64,000 nucleotides of DNA from Natronomonas salsuginis (GTDB lineage Archaea > Halobacteriota > Halobacteria > Halobacteriales > Haloarculaceae), in contig NZ_QKNX01000002.1 in assembly GCF_005239135.1 (NCBI RefSeq), positions 372,001 through 436,000 of the forward strand, given 5' to 3'. The notes beneath the pieces are model-generated. The model made no database searches, had not been told where the DNA came from, and was given only the letters and a program-made list of their open reading frames with translations. Position 1 is the stretch's first letter. Every line of letters starts with the position of its first letter. Shown here piece by piece: positions 44,976 to 53,791 of the stretch. A program made the translations under genes and the position numbers.

Positions 44976-45629
44976 CTACAATCGGCCGACGAAGCGCGCC
45001 TGCGCGCCGTCGCCGTTTCTGATCTTCAGCGGGAACGCGTAGATTTCGAGGCGCTCGCCGGCGACGGCGTCGAGCCCGCCGAGGTGTTCGGCGATCAACA
45101 CGTCGTTTTCGAGCAGCGTCCGGTGGACCGGATACTCCGTCCACCCCTCCTCGCGGAACGGGCTCGCGAGGTCGGGCGTGATCGTGTCGAGACCCATCAA
45201 CTCGACGTCGCGCTCGACGAGGTACTCCGCGACCTCCGTCGACAGCCACGGGTGCGGGTCGTAGTCGTCGTCGCCGTACTTGTGACACCAGCCGGTGTAA
45301 ACGAGCACGATGTCGCCGTCCTCGACGTCGCCGGGTGCGTCCTCAAACTGCTCCAGCGTGATCTCGGTCGGCTCCTCGCGGGAGACGTCGACGACGACGC
45401 CCTCGCCGGCGAACGTCTCCAGCGGCAGCTCGTCGATCGTTTTCCCGCCGGGGACGAAATGCTTCGGCGCGTCGATGTGCGTCCCGACGTGGGTGACCGC
45501 GGTGAACTGCGTGACGTTGAACGTGTCCTCTTCGACGCAGCTGAGCGTCTCGAACGCCGGCGACGGATGGACGACCGAGTGGGGCATCCCCTCGTAGAAG
45601 TCCTGTGAGAGATCGTACCACTGTGGCAT
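44976..45629 (-). CDS. cyclase-family metal-dependent hydrolase
   Basis: A 217-residue protein of the cyclase / kynurenine formamidase-like family. The HxGTHxDxPxH metal motif is complete: His47, His51, Asp53 and His57 (THVGTHIDAPKHF). Members hydrolyse amides or cyclic esters and lactams. The GTTTATTTCCC stretch about 25-30 bases upstream supports the ATG at 45629. It is convergent with the MFS gene, 12 bases apart. Confidence 0.88.
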   Translation of the reverse strand: MPQWYDLSQDFYEGMPHSVVHPSPAFETLSCVEEDTFNVTQFTAVTHVGTHIDAPKHFVPGGKTIDELPLETFAGEGVVVDVSREEPTEITLEQFEDAPGDVEDGDIVLVYTGWCHKYGDDDYDPHPWLSTEVAEYLVERDVELMGLDTITPDLASPFREEGWTEYPVHRTLLENDVLIAEHLGGLDAVAGERLEIYAFPLKIRNGDGAQARFVGRL

Positions 45630-45723
45630 ACCCTAAGCACGTTCTGGACGGGAAATAAACCTTCCTCCGGCGCGGTCGCTCGTGCGGCCAAAGAGGTATT
45701 AGGTGTGGCGGCGAGACGACGAT

Positions 45724-46107
45724 ATGGCGACGGTACTATCCGAAGACTGGTTACGGGACGCGGCACCGCGAGTCAACGACGACGACGGGTTCGGTCGCGT
45801 CTCGGAGGCGTTCGAGGCGACGGTCGTGTTCGGCGTCGACGGCGCGGACACGGCCGCGGCGTTTGCTGACGGTCACGTGACCGTCCTCGGCGATCCGGAG
45901 TACGAGACGTGGGACGTCGCGATGCGCGCACCAGAGGAGACGTGGGAGAAGATGCTCGCGGAGACGCCGCCGCCGAGACACCACGACCTGATCGGCGCGT
46001 GGCTGCAGGCCGACCTCGTTATCGAGGGCGACCTCCGGCTCGCGATGCGACACCTCCGCCCGCTGAAGCGGCTGGTGGCGGCCTTCCGGGAGGTCGAAAC
46101 CAGATGA
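45724..46107 (+). CDS. small SCP2-like protein
   Basis: A 127-residue protein of unknown exact role. The central part, with beta strands followed by APEETWEKMLAETPPP, GAWLQADLVIEGDL and a C-terminal helix, resembles the sterol-carrier/SCP2-like fold that binds lipids or acyl chains. The start at 45724 follows TATTAGG by about 27 bases. Its stop overlaps the start of the alpha/beta hydrolase gene (ATGA), so the two proteins are made together and may handle the same hydrophobic substrate. Confidence 0.7.
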   Translation: MATVLSEDWLRDAAPRVNDDDGFGRVSEAFEATVVFGVDGADTAAAFADGHVTVLGDPEYETWDVAMRAPEETWEKMLAETPPPRHHDLIGAWLQADLVIEGDLRLAMRHLRPLKRLVAAFREVETR

Positions 46108-47000
46108 GCGACCACGAGCCGGGCGCGATCCGCGACCACGGCACCGAGGAACCGATCGAGGGCGGGTACGTCTGGATCGACGTGGACGACTGCCCCCACC
46201 GGATCTACTACGAGCGGGCGGGATCGGGCGAGCGACCGCTCGTCTGTCTGCACACCGCGGGGGCGGACTCCAGACAGTGGCGGCACGTCCTGAACGATCC
46301 CGAGATACTGGATCGGTTCACCGTCTACGCGTTCGATCTCCCGTGGCACGGACGCTCCTTCCCGCCGATGGACGAGCGGACGGACTGGCGCGACGACGCG
46401 TACCGGCTGACGACGGAGGCGTACGCTGACCACATCGTCTCCGTCGTGGAGACGCTCGATATCGAGGAGCCGGAACCGGCGGTGCTCGGATGCTCGATGG
46501 GCGGGGCGATCGTGCTCGAACTCGCTCACGCGCACGCCAACCGGTTCTGCGGCGTCGTCGGCGTCGAATCGACCGCGTTCGCCCCGAAGCGCGATCTGGG
46601 GTATCTGGGCGATCCGTCGATCAACGCCGAGGTGGTCCGCGGCGAGTGGGCCGAGGGGCTGCAGGCCCCGAACAGCCCCGACCGGTTCAAGCGGGAGAGC
46701 TGGTGGGTGTACGCCCAAGGCGGCCCGGGCGTCTACACGGGCGATCTGTACTTCTACGCGACCGACTGGGACGGGCGCGAGAAGATCACCGAGATCGACA
46801 CCGACGCCTGTTCGGTCCACTTACTCACCGGGGAGTACGACTACTCCGCGCTCCCCGAGGACACCCGATCGGTCGCCGAGGAAATCGACGGCGCGACCGT
46901 CGAGATCATGGACGGCCTCGGCCACTTCCCGATGGTCGAAAATCCCTCGGCGTTCCGTGAGTACCTGCTGCCCGCGCTCGAATCGGTCGCCGCGGAGTGA
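46104..47000 (+). CDS. alpha/beta hydrolase
   Basis: A 298-residue serine hydrolase. The nucleophile Ser131 is in GCSMGG, the acid is likely the Asp in GEYDYSALP and the base the His in GLGHFPMVE. VCLHTAGADSRQW holds the oxyanion HG-like segment. Ester, lactone or C-C hydrolysis in ring cleavage pathways is typical for this group. It overlaps the SCP2-like gene by four bases. Confidence 0.9.
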   Translation: MSDHEPGAIRDHGTEEPIEGGYVWIDVDDCPHRIYYERAGSGERPLVCLHTAGADSRQWRHVLNDPEILDRFTVYAFDLPWHGRSFPPMDERTDWRDDAYRLTTEAYADHIVSVVETLDIEEPEPAVLGCSMGGAIVLELAHAHANRFCGVVGVESTAFAPKRDLGYLGDPSINAEVVRGEWAEGLQAPNSPDRFKRESWWVYAQGGPGVYTGDLYFYATDWDGREKITEIDTDACSVHLLTGEYDYSALPEDTRSVAEEIDGATVEIMDGLGHFPMVENPSAFREYLLPALESVAAE

Positions 47001-47246
47001 GCTGCGGTTATAACCGCCATCGAGCGTTTCGACTCGATATATAAGTGTTTCAGGCCGCTCTGAGCGCCGATGGACGGCGTTCAGTTATAAATGATCGAGC
47101 GTCGCTCGCTCGTTTCTCGCGTCGCGTCCGCGCCCCATATATAAACGAGCCACCGTCGAGACCCGATCGACGCGGTTCTCTGAGGCACGTTTATAAATGG
47201 GCAGCTCGTTCGCGGAGCCCCGCCGCCGTTTATAACCGACCGAGTA
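47001..47246. repeat. second cluster of TATATAAA-like motifs, between convergent genes
   Basis: The 246-base spacer lies between two gene 3' ends, so promoters for the flanking genes are not expected. Motifs: GGTTATAACC 47006-47015, TATATAAG 47038-47045, TTATAAAT 47085-47092, TATATAAAC 47138-47146, TTTATAAAT 47190-47198 and TTTATAAC 47229-47236. One copy shares the 13-mer CATATATAAACGA (47136-47148) with the first cluster (24763-24775). Confidence 0.75.
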
Positions 47247-48128
47247 TCACTCGTCGCTCCAGAGTTCGCTCACGCCGACCGCCTCGCCGTCCTCCCAGAC
47301 GTAGAATCCCTCGCCGGACTTCTTGCCGGTCTCGCCGGCGCGGACCTTCTGCTTGAGGATCTGCGGCGGTCGGAACCGGTCGCCGAGTTCCTCGGAGAGG
47401 TATTCGAGGATGTCAAGTCGAACGTCCAACCCGACGACGTCGGTGAGCTTCAGCGGCCCCATCGGGTGGTTGTAGCCGATCTCCATCACCGTGTCGATGG
47501 CCTCGGGTGAGGCGACGCCCTGTTCGACCATCCGCATCGCCTCGACGCCCAGCGTGACACCGAGTCGCGAGGACGCGAAGCCGGGAAAATCGCGGACGAC
47601 GGCCGGCTCTTTGTCCATCTCCTCGACCAACGCGATCGCCGTCGCGAGCGTGTCGTCGTCGGTCTGGGCCGCGACGACGACCTCGACGATCGGCATGATG
47701 TGGACGGGGTTGAAAAAGTGGATGCCGACGGCGCGCTCGGGGCGATCGAGTACCGACGCGATCTCGGTGACCGAAAGCGACGACGTGTTCGTCGCGATGA
47801 TCGCGTCGTCGTCGACGATCGCCTCCACGTCGGAGAACGTGTCGCGTTTGAGCTCCATCCGTTCGGGGACGGCCTCGATGACGAGGTCCGCGCCGCCGCA
47901 GGCGTCCTCGAGATCCGCCGTTCCGGAGAGTCGGTCGAGCGTCGCCTCCATCGTCTCGCGGTCGACGCCGTGTTCGAGCCCGTCCTCGAGGTTCGCCTCG
48001 ATCTGTTCGAGCCCGTCCTCGACGAATTCCGATTCGATGTCGTAGAGGACGACCTCGTGGCCGGCCATCGCGCTGACTTGAGCGATACCGTGACCCATGG
48101 TCCCGGCACCGAGAACTGCTATCTGCAT
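47247..48128 (-). CDS. 3-hydroxyacyl-CoA dehydrogenase
   Basis: A 293-residue NAD enzyme of the HAD family. GAGTMGHGIAQ (7-17) binds NAD, Ser117 (NTSSLS), His137 (GIHFFNPVHIMPIVE) and Glu149 form the catalytic set, and the helical C-terminal domain is complete. It oxidises L-3-hydroxyacyl-CoA, the third step of beta-oxidation, and is the only member of this family in the window. 3-Hydroxybutyryl-CoA could be the substrate. Confidence 0.93.
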   Translation of the reverse strand: MQIAVLGAGTMGHGIAQVSAMAGHEVVLYDIESEFVEDGLEQIEANLEDGLEHGVDRETMEATLDRLSGTADLEDACGGADLVIEAVPERMELKRDTFSDVEAIVDDDAIIATNTSSLSVTEIASVLDRPERAVGIHFFNPVHIMPIVEVVVAAQTDDDTLATAIALVEEMDKEPAVVRDFPGFASSRLGVTLGVEAMRMVEQGVASPEAIDTVMEIGYNHPMGPLKLTDVVGLDVRLDILEYLSEELGDRFRPPQILKQKVRAGETGKKSGEGFYVWEDGEAVGVSELWSDE

Positions 48129-48197
48129 ACGTCTCGATACTTTCCGTACGGGGACAAAACCTTTTTCGTCAGCGGCCGGCGGCGTTCGGGTCGCCGA

Positions 48198-49121
48198 TCA
48201 GTACCCGCCGTAGGACTCATCGACGTGCTCGCCGGCTTCGATCAGCTCGTCACTCTCGAAGAGCTTCGCGACGGCGACGGCGTCCTCGTCGCCGTATCCC
48301 TCCGAGATCGCTTTCGTGTACAGCTGATAGATGATCGCGGTGACCGGCATCGAATGGTCGGTGTCCTCGCCGGTGTCGAGGGCGAGCCCGATGTCCTTGC
48401 GGGCGAGCGAGACGGGGAACCCGGGGTCGAAGTTTCGGTTGAGCGCGCGCGGCATCCGCTTTTCGAACTGGTTCGAGGACCCGCCGCCGTTTCGAAGCGC
48501 CTCGAGGAGCCGTTCGCCGTCCAACCCGCGCTCGGTCCCGAGCGAGACGGCCTCCATCGCCAACATGAGGTTGCCCATCGACATCACGTTGTTGAGCAGT
48601 TTGGCGGTGTGCCCGGCTCCAGACTGGCCGACGTGGAACGATTTGTTCGAGATCGCATCGAGCACTGGTTTGGCCGGCGGACTCGAAACGGCGTCGTCGG
48701 CACCGCCGACGAAGATCGTCAGCGTCCCCGACGCGGCACCCTCCGGACCGCCCGAAACCGGCGAATCGATCAGCGTGACGCCCCGTTCGGCCGCCACGAG
48801 TGCGACCTCCTCGGTCGTCGCCGGATCGATCGTACTCGCCTCGATCGCCACGAGGTCGTCCGCCCCCGCAGCGATCCCGTTCTCGCCGAGGTAGCTCTCG
48901 CGGACGGTGTCCGGGTTCGGGAGCGACGTGAGGACGACGTCGCTCGCTGCGGCGAGGTCGGCCGCGCTCGGATACGGTTCGATACCCCCTTCGGCGGCCC
49001 GCTCGCGAGCCTCCGGGACGACGTCGTAGCCGCGAACGTCGAATCCCGAATCGAGGAGGTGGCCGGCCATCGCGCTGCCCATACGACCCAGCCCGACGAC
49101 TCCCACGGTCGGTTGTGACAT
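48198..49121 (-). CDS. 3-hydroxyisobutyrate dehydrogenase-family protein
   Basis: A 307-residue beta-hydroxyacid dehydrogenase with GVVGLGRMGSAMA (7-19), DSPVSGGPEGA and catalytic Lys174 in HTAKLLNNVMS. It is a distant relative of the protein at 41912-42802. Tartronate-semialdehyde reductase or 3-hydroxyisobutyrate dehydrogenase activity are the usual options. A CTTTATCC box lies about 23-30 bases upstream of 49121. Confidence 0.88.
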   Translation of the reverse strand: MSQPTVGVVGLGRMGSAMAGHLLDSGFDVRGYDVVPEARERAAEGGIEPYPSAADLAAASDVVLTSLPNPDTVRESYLGENGIAAGADDLVAIEASTIDPATTEEVALVAAERGVTLIDSPVSGGPEGAASGTLTIFVGGADDAVSSPPAKPVLDAISNKSFHVGQSGAGHTAKLLNNVMSMGNLMLAMEAVSLGTERGLDGERLLEALRNGGGSSNQFEKRMPRALNRNFDPGFPVSLARKDIGLALDTGEDTDHSMPVTAIIYQLYTKAISEGYGDEDAVAVAKLFESDELIEAGEHVDESYGGY

Positions 49122-49176
49122 GGATCTGCTTGCTTACGGTGGAGGATAAAGATTCGCCTGCGACGCGACGGAATCC

Positions 49177-50328
49177 TCAGAGCAACTCCGAGAGCAGTTC
49201 GAGGGCGTCGTCGACGTCCATGGAGCGGGGGCTGGCGCGGAGGTGTCGTTCGGAGGCGAGTGATGCTTCCGCGAGCGCGTCGAGATCGCCCTCCGCCGCG
49301 CCGAGTGCAGTGAGGTCGCCGTCGAACCCGACGTCGTCGCGCAGGGATCGGACGCCGGCGACGAACGTCGCGGCGCGGTGTCGCCTGGAGCCGGACGCGT
49401 CGTACAGGCGGTCGCCGAGAGAGGCGAACCGATCGAGCGCGGCGGGCGCGTTGTACTCGAGCACCGCCGGCATGACCGCGGCGATGGCTTCTGCGTGCGG
49501 GACGTGGTAGAGCGCGCCGACGCCGTAGGCGACCGAGTGGATCGCCGACTTCCCGCCGTTGACGCGGCCCAACATCGCCAGCGTGGCGGCCATCGACATC
49601 CCGACGCGCGCCTCGGGAGCATCGCCGCCGTAGAAGGTGGCATCACGGAGGTGCGTCTCGACCAGGTCCATCGCCCGCAGACACAGCGCGTCGGCGAACT
49701 CGTTCGAATCGGTCGAGATGTACGAACCGACCGCGTGGGCGAACGCATCGAGGCCGGTGCCGGCGGTCAGCCGGGACGGCAACTGCATCGAGAGGTCGGG
49801 ATCGACGAGGGCGACGTCGGCGAACAGTACCGGATCGATGAGCCCTCGCTTCTCGCCGTCGTCGTCGAACAGGACGGCGGCCGGCGACACCTCGCTCCCG
49901 GTTCCGGACGTCGTCGGCAGCAAAATCGTCGGCGCGCTGTCCGCGAGCGGATCGTCCGATTCGAGCAGTTCGAGGAGGGAGCGATCGGACGCGACGGTCG
50001 CGGCGGCGGCTTTCGTCACGTCCATCGGGCTCCCGCCGCCCAGCCCCACTATGACGTCGGATTGGGCGGCCGCCTCGGCGGCGGCATGCGCGACCGAAAC
50101 GGACGGGTCGGACTCGATCCCGTCGAAGATCTCGACGTCCAGTCCGGCGGTTTCGAGCGAGTCGACGACCGACTCGGCCAGCCCGGCTGCCCGAACGCCG
50201 GGATCGGTCACGAGCAACGCCCGGTCGCCGAATCGCGCGGCGCAGTCGCCCGTTTCCGCCACCCGTCCACGACCGAAGCGGAGCGCGTCCGGACCGCGAA
50301 GGTCGAACGCCTGGTCAAGCAGTGACAT
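49177..50328 (-). CDS. iron-containing (class III) alcohol dehydrogenase
   Basis: A 383-residue protein with the GGGSPMDVTKA cofactor motif near residue 98 and the metal ligands of the Fe-ADH family: Asp and His in GTGLDAFAHAVGSY and two His in HSVAYGVGALYHVPHAEAIA. It would interconvert an alcohol or hydroxy acid and an aldehyde, ketone or semialdehyde. The start at 50328 (MSLLDQ) is chosen by homology; an in-frame ATG at 50355 is possible. Confidence 0.87.
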   Translation of the reverse strand: MSLLDQAFDLRGPDALRFGRGRVAETGDCAARFGDRALLVTDPGVRAAGLAESVVDSLETAGLDVEIFDGIESDPSVSVAHAAAEAAAQSDVIVGLGGGSPMDVTKAAAATVASDRSLLELLESDDPLADSAPTILLPTTSGTGSEVSPAAVLFDDDGEKRGLIDPVLFADVALVDPDLSMQLPSRLTAGTGLDAFAHAVGSYISTDSNEFADALCLRAMDLVETHLRDATFYGGDAPEARVGMSMAATLAMLGRVNGGKSAIHSVAYGVGALYHVPHAEAIAAVMPAVLEYNAPAALDRFASLGDRLYDASGSRRHRAATFVAGVRSLRDDVGFDGDLTALGAAEGDLDALAEASLASERHLRASPRSMDVDDALELLSELL

Positions 50329-50423
50329 ACGTTCCGGTGGGATCCAGACGGGCATAGTGGTTACTGTCCGGGCGTCGACGACGAGAGCGATCATCGTCTG
50401 GGGCGAAGCGGTCGACAGGTGGA

Positions 50424-50431
50424 TTTATTTT
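50424..50431 (+). promoter_or_regulatory. TATA-like promoter of Gfo/Idh/MocA gene
   Basis: TTTATTTT, 22-29 bases before the ATG at 50453. It sets the start inside a longer frame that runs antisense to the Fe-ADH gene. Confidence 0.65.
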
Positions 50432-50452
50432 CGACGGCGAAGACGAGCTACC

Positions 50453-51562
50453 ATGTCGCAAACGAAAGTCGGCTACATCGGCGTCGACCACCATCACCGG
50501 GACCCCTACCTCCAGCTGTCCGCCCAGCTGCCGGTCGAGATGGTGGCGCTGTGCGAGCCGGGGAAGGAGTACACGGCGGCGGACATTCAGCCGCACACCG
50601 ACCGGCCCGACGAGATCGCCACCGACGGCGCGGACATCGGCGAAATCGCGGACCGAGCGGCGATCTACGCCGATCCGACGGAACTGATCGCCGACGCCGG
50701 CGTGGACGTCATCTGGGTGACCTACCGAAACGACGAGGTGCCGGGCTTCATCGACGCGGCGATCGACCACGGCGTCGACGTGATCTGTGAGAAACCGCTG
50801 GCCCGAACCGCGGCCGACCTCCGGCCGCTGGCCGAGCGCGCCGACGAGGCCGACGTGACGATCGGCGTCAACTACATCTACCGCTACGCGGCTGCCGCCC
50901 AAGCCCTCAAAGCGCGGGTCGACGACGGGTTCTTCGGCGATATCTGGTCCGTCGACGGGCGCTACATCGGGAGCAAACTCGACTACCGGAATCGGTCGCA
51001 CTACATCTACGACGACGCGATCAGCCGCGGCGGCTCGCTGCAGTGGATCGGGCTCCACTGGATCGACCTGTTCATGTACGTGTTGGGCGAGCCGATCACG
51101 TCGGTGTGTGCGCGGTCGAGAACGCCCGCAGACGGCGACATCGACGAGGGGATGGCCGTCCAGTTCGAGACCGAGTCGGGGATCATGGGCACCTTCCAGA
51201 CGGGGTACTATCTCGGCGAACCCGAGAAGGACACGCGGTTCGCGGTCTACGGCGAGAACGCAACGGCGGACACGCCGCTCCACCACAACCGCGCGCGCCG
51301 ATCGACCGTCCCGCTCGACATCGTCTCGGACGGTGACGCCTGGGCGACGGCTCCGAAACGCGGCACCGAGTTCGAGTACGGCTACGAGCGGTTCCCAGCG
51401 TGGGGCGACTACGTCTGGAAGTTCTTCGCCCACTACTTCGAGGGGCGCGAGTCCGGGGCGATTCCGGCGGACGTTCACGACGCGGTTCGGGTCCTGTCGG
51501 TGTTGGATGCGGCCTACGAATCCGCGGCGGGCGGCGGTTGGGTCGCGGTCGAGGACGTCTGA
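50453..51562 (+). CDS. Gfo/Idh/MocA-family oxidoreductase
   Basis: A 369-residue NAD(P) oxidoreductase. The N-terminal Rossmann domain has VGYIGVDHHHRDPY in place of the usual glycine-rich motif, and the family EKP motif is ICEKPLARTA near residue 110. The C-terminal alpha/beta domain includes GGSLQWIGLHWIDLF with the catalytic-type His. Such enzymes act on sugars, inositols or other polyols. The HHH stretch in the cofactor loop is unusual. Confidence 0.87.
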   Translation: MSQTKVGYIGVDHHHRDPYLQLSAQLPVEMVALCEPGKEYTAADIQPHTDRPDEIATDGADIGEIADRAAIYADPTELIADAGVDVIWVTYRNDEVPGFIDAAIDHGVDVICEKPLARTAADLRPLAERADEADVTIGVNYIYRYAAAAQALKARVDDGFFGDIWSVDGRYIGSKLDYRNRSHYIYDDAISRGGSLQWIGLHWIDLFMYVLGEPITSVCARSRTPADGDIDEGMAVQFETESGIMGTFQTGYYLGEPEKDTRFAVYGENATADTPLHHNRARRSTVPLDIVSDGDAWATAPKRGTEFEYGYERFPAWGDYVWKFFAHYFEGRESGAIPADVHDAVRVLSVLDAAYESAAGGGWVAVEDV

Positions 51563-51594
51563 ATCGAGCACGAAACTCCACAGTATCAACAAGG

Positions 51595-51601
51595 TTATTA
51601 T
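51595..51601 (+). promoter_or_regulatory. TATA-like promoter of CoA-transferase gene
   Basis: TTATTAT, 24-30 bases before the ATG at 51625. Confidence 0.6.
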
Positions 51602-51624
51602 CGGACGCAAGAGATGTACGACCA

Positions 51625-52836
51625 ATGCCTCTCTCGGACATCAGTGTCGTCGACTTGAGCCAAGCCGTGGCCGGGCCGATCTGCGCCACGTTCATGGCGG
51701 ATCTCGGGGCGGACGTGGTCAAGATCGAACGGCCCTCGGGCGACGTCTACCGGATCAATCGACGCGAGTTCAACGGAAAGCCGTTCAATCCGCCGTTCGA
51801 ACTGTACAACCGAAACAAGCGGGCGCTCGGTCTCGATCTCAAATCGGACGACGGGAAGGAGATCTTCTACGACCTCGTCGAGAAAGCAGACGTTGTCCTG
51901 CAGAATTGGCCCCCCGGCGTCGCCAAGAAGTTGGGAGCGGACTACGAGACGTTGACCGAGTACAACGACGAACTCATCTACGTGCACGTTACCGGGTACG
52001 GCGAGACCGGCCCGGACGCCCGAAAACCCGCGATGGACACGATCATTCAGCACCTCTCCGGGTTTTCGAGCATTCTGGGATACGACGACGATCGACCGCC
52101 AATCCGTTCGCAGTCGTCGCTCGCGGACTTCTACGCAGGATACAACGCGACGATCGCGACAATGGGCGCGATCCGCTATCGCGACAAGGGCAACGGTGGT
52201 CAGAAGATCGACATTTCGCTGCTCGAATCGATGATGCACAACATGGATGGCGCGTTCGAGTACTACACGAACCTCGACGAGGAGCCACAGAAAGGGCGAG
52301 GGAACGCCTTTTTCAATCCGGACATGCTCTACGGCGCGGCGAAGGCCGAGGACGAGTGGATCTGCGTCGCCCTCCTGTTGTACTCCGAGCGCGTGTGGGA
52401 AGGGATGTGCCGAATCCTCGATCGACCGGATCTCTACGAGAAACCCGAGTATGAAGACGACGGCGCGCGCGTCGAGGACGCGGAGTACCTGACCGGACTG
52501 TTCGAGGAGTGGCTGGCGACACAACAGGCCGACGAGGCGGTCGAGACGCTCCTCGAGCACGGCATCCCCGCGGCTCGTCACAACTCGATCAAGGACACGG
52601 CGGAACTCGAACAGGTGGCTGCGCGAGAGGTCTTCGTCGACGTCGAACACCCGCGATACGGTGATCTTACGCTCACGGACACGCCGATTCGGATGTCGAA
52701 GTCCGAGCCGTCGATCGATCGACCCGCACCCTTGCTCGGCCAGCACAACCGCGAAGTCCTCGAAGAACACGGCTACTCCGAGGAGGAGATCGAATCGCTG
52801 ATCGAGCGCGGCGTGTTGGTCTCCGAAGAGCCGTAG
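51625..52836 (+). CDS. class III CoA-transferase (CaiB/BaiF family)
   Basis: A 403-residue protein. VVDLSQAVAGPICATFMADLGADVV is the family N-terminus. Here the region around the catalytic Asp reads KPAMDTIIQHLSG, as in formyl-CoA and carnitine CoA-transferases, followed by SLADFYAGYNATI. So, unlike the protein at 36756-37958, it should transfer CoA between acids through an aspartyl-CoA thioester. It stands before a MaoC gene on the same strand. Confidence 0.9.
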   Translation: MPLSDISVVDLSQAVAGPICATFMADLGADVVKIERPSGDVYRINRREFNGKPFNPPFELYNRNKRALGLDLKSDDGKEIFYDLVEKADVVLQNWPPGVAKKLGADYETLTEYNDELIYVHVTGYGETGPDARKPAMDTIIQHLSGFSSILGYDDDRPPIRSQSSLADFYAGYNATIATMGAIRYRDKGNGGQKIDISLLESMMHNMDGAFEYYTNLDEEPQKGRGNAFFNPDMLYGAAKAEDEWICVALLLYSERVWEGMCRILDRPDLYEKPEYEDDGARVEDAEYLTGLFEEWLATQQADEAVETLLEHGIPAARHNSIKDTAELEQVAAREVFVDVEHPRYGDLTLTDTPIRMSKSEPSIDRPAPLLGQHNREVLEEHGYSEEEIESLIERGVLVSEEP

Positions 52837-52913
52837 GCGATCGTTCACGCCGATAGATCGCGAGAGACGCACCACGAAAGGTTTAGAACGGTATCGGGCG
52901 TTGTTCGGTCCGT

Positions 52914-53468
52914 ATGACGGAAACAGATCACGAGCGGCGTATCGTTGGCGGTTGGGAGGGTCGATACTACGAGGATTTCGAGGTCGGGGACGTGTACAAA
53001 CACCCGTACGGGCGGACGGTGACGGAGACGGACAACGTCTGGTTCACCAATCTGACGATGAACCTCAATCCGATGCACTTCAACGAGCCGTACGCCGCGG
53101 AGACGGAGTTCGGCGAGCGACTCGTCGACGGCACCTTCGTCATCGCGTTGGCGGTCGGGATGAGCGTCATCGACATCACGCAGAACGCGACGGCGAACCT
53201 CGGGTACGACGACATTCGTCATCACGCGCCTGTGTATCACGGTGATACGATCTTCGCCGAGAGCGAGGTGCTCGAAAAGCGCGAGAGCAGCTCCCGCGAC
53301 CACGTCGGCATCGTCACCACGGAACTCCGCGCGTACAACGAGGACGACGAGAAAGTGCTCTCGCTGAAGCGCACGCCGATGGTGCTCAAACGCGAGTTCG
53401 CCCAGCCGTCCGCCGAGCAACCCACCGGCTGGCCAGAAGGCATCGGCACGCAGTCAGAGGACCTGTAA
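52914..53468 (+). CDS. MaoC-family dehydratase
   Basis: A 184-residue hotdog protein with the hydratase signature in NLNPMHFNEPYA (residues about 50-61) and LVDGTFVIALAVG. It resembles mesaconyl-CoA or (R)-enoyl-CoA hydratases more than the short MaoC proteins at 6723 and 63674. A GGTTTAGAACGG stretch lies 25-36 bases upstream. Hydration of the CoA ester made by the upstream transferase is a natural guess. Confidence 0.87.
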   Translation: MTETDHERRIVGGWEGRYYEDFEVGDVYKHPYGRTVTETDNVWFTNLTMNLNPMHFNEPYAAETEFGERLVDGTFVIALAVGMSVIDITQNATANLGYDDIRHHAPVYHGDTIFAESEVLEKRESSSRDHVGIVTTELRAYNEDDEKVLSLKRTPMVLKREFAQPSAEQPTGWPEGIGTQSEDL

Positions 53469-53581
53469 CGGGGAATACGGCTTCCCACATGTCGAACCGG
53501 TAAATTTGAGCCGCTACAGGCTCATATACATCAGGTTAGTCCGTTATCCACTCGTACGGTTCGTCACGGACCGCACACAGT

Positions 53582-53610
53582 CATTCGCGAGGCGCGAATG
53601 GCCATTCGCG
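53582..53610. repeat. three-arm inverted repeat with two alternative hairpins
   Basis: CATTCGCG (53582-53589), CGCGAATG (53593-53600) and CATTCGCG (53603-53610) are mutually complementary. The second arm can pair with the first, or with the third; the latter forms the perfect 18-base palindrome 53593-53610. The site is about 180 bases upstream of the IclR start, outside the predicted leaderless transcript of that gene. Confidence 0.7.
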
Positions 53611-53613
53611 GCA

Positions 53614-53628
53614 CGATCGATTCGATCG
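53614..53628. repeat. 15-base palindrome CGATCGA-T-TCGATCG
   Basis: Seven-base arms around a single T, three bases after the triple repeat. It is a candidate operator; CGATCG-rich sequence is common in this genome, so chance is not excluded. Confidence 0.4.
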
Positions 53629-53760
53629 AGTACCTACGAGACACGCTCAGTGCGTGCATGCCGGTGTAGTGCGGTATATGCGGACTCACTGGGAAACGAT
53701 GGTCGATCTGCGCCGGCTTATCGCGGACAGTTCTGCGAATCTGAATTCGTGAGGCGGGAA

Positions 53761-53768
53761 TTATATAC
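53761..53768 (+). promoter_or_regulatory. TATA-like promoter of second IclR gene
   Basis: TTATATAC, 24-31 bases before the ATG at 53792. Confidence 0.65.
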
Positions 53769-53791
53769 GTGTGCGACGTTATATCACGGCT

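Larger units (their letters stand above)
53469..53791. promoter_or_regulatory. upstream region of second IclR gene with nested palindromes
   Basis: No gene is recognised in these 323 bases. The region has a triple CATTCGCG arrangement (53582-53610), a palindrome at 53614-53628 and the promoter of the IclR gene at 53761-53768. It also contains the downstream end of the MaoC gene's transcript. Confidence 0.55.

Noticed and set aside
47045-47356. Open frame through the second TATATAAA cluster
   Set aside because: It runs through non-coding repeats into the antisense of the 3-hydroxyacyl-CoA dehydrogenase gene and has no homology I recognise.
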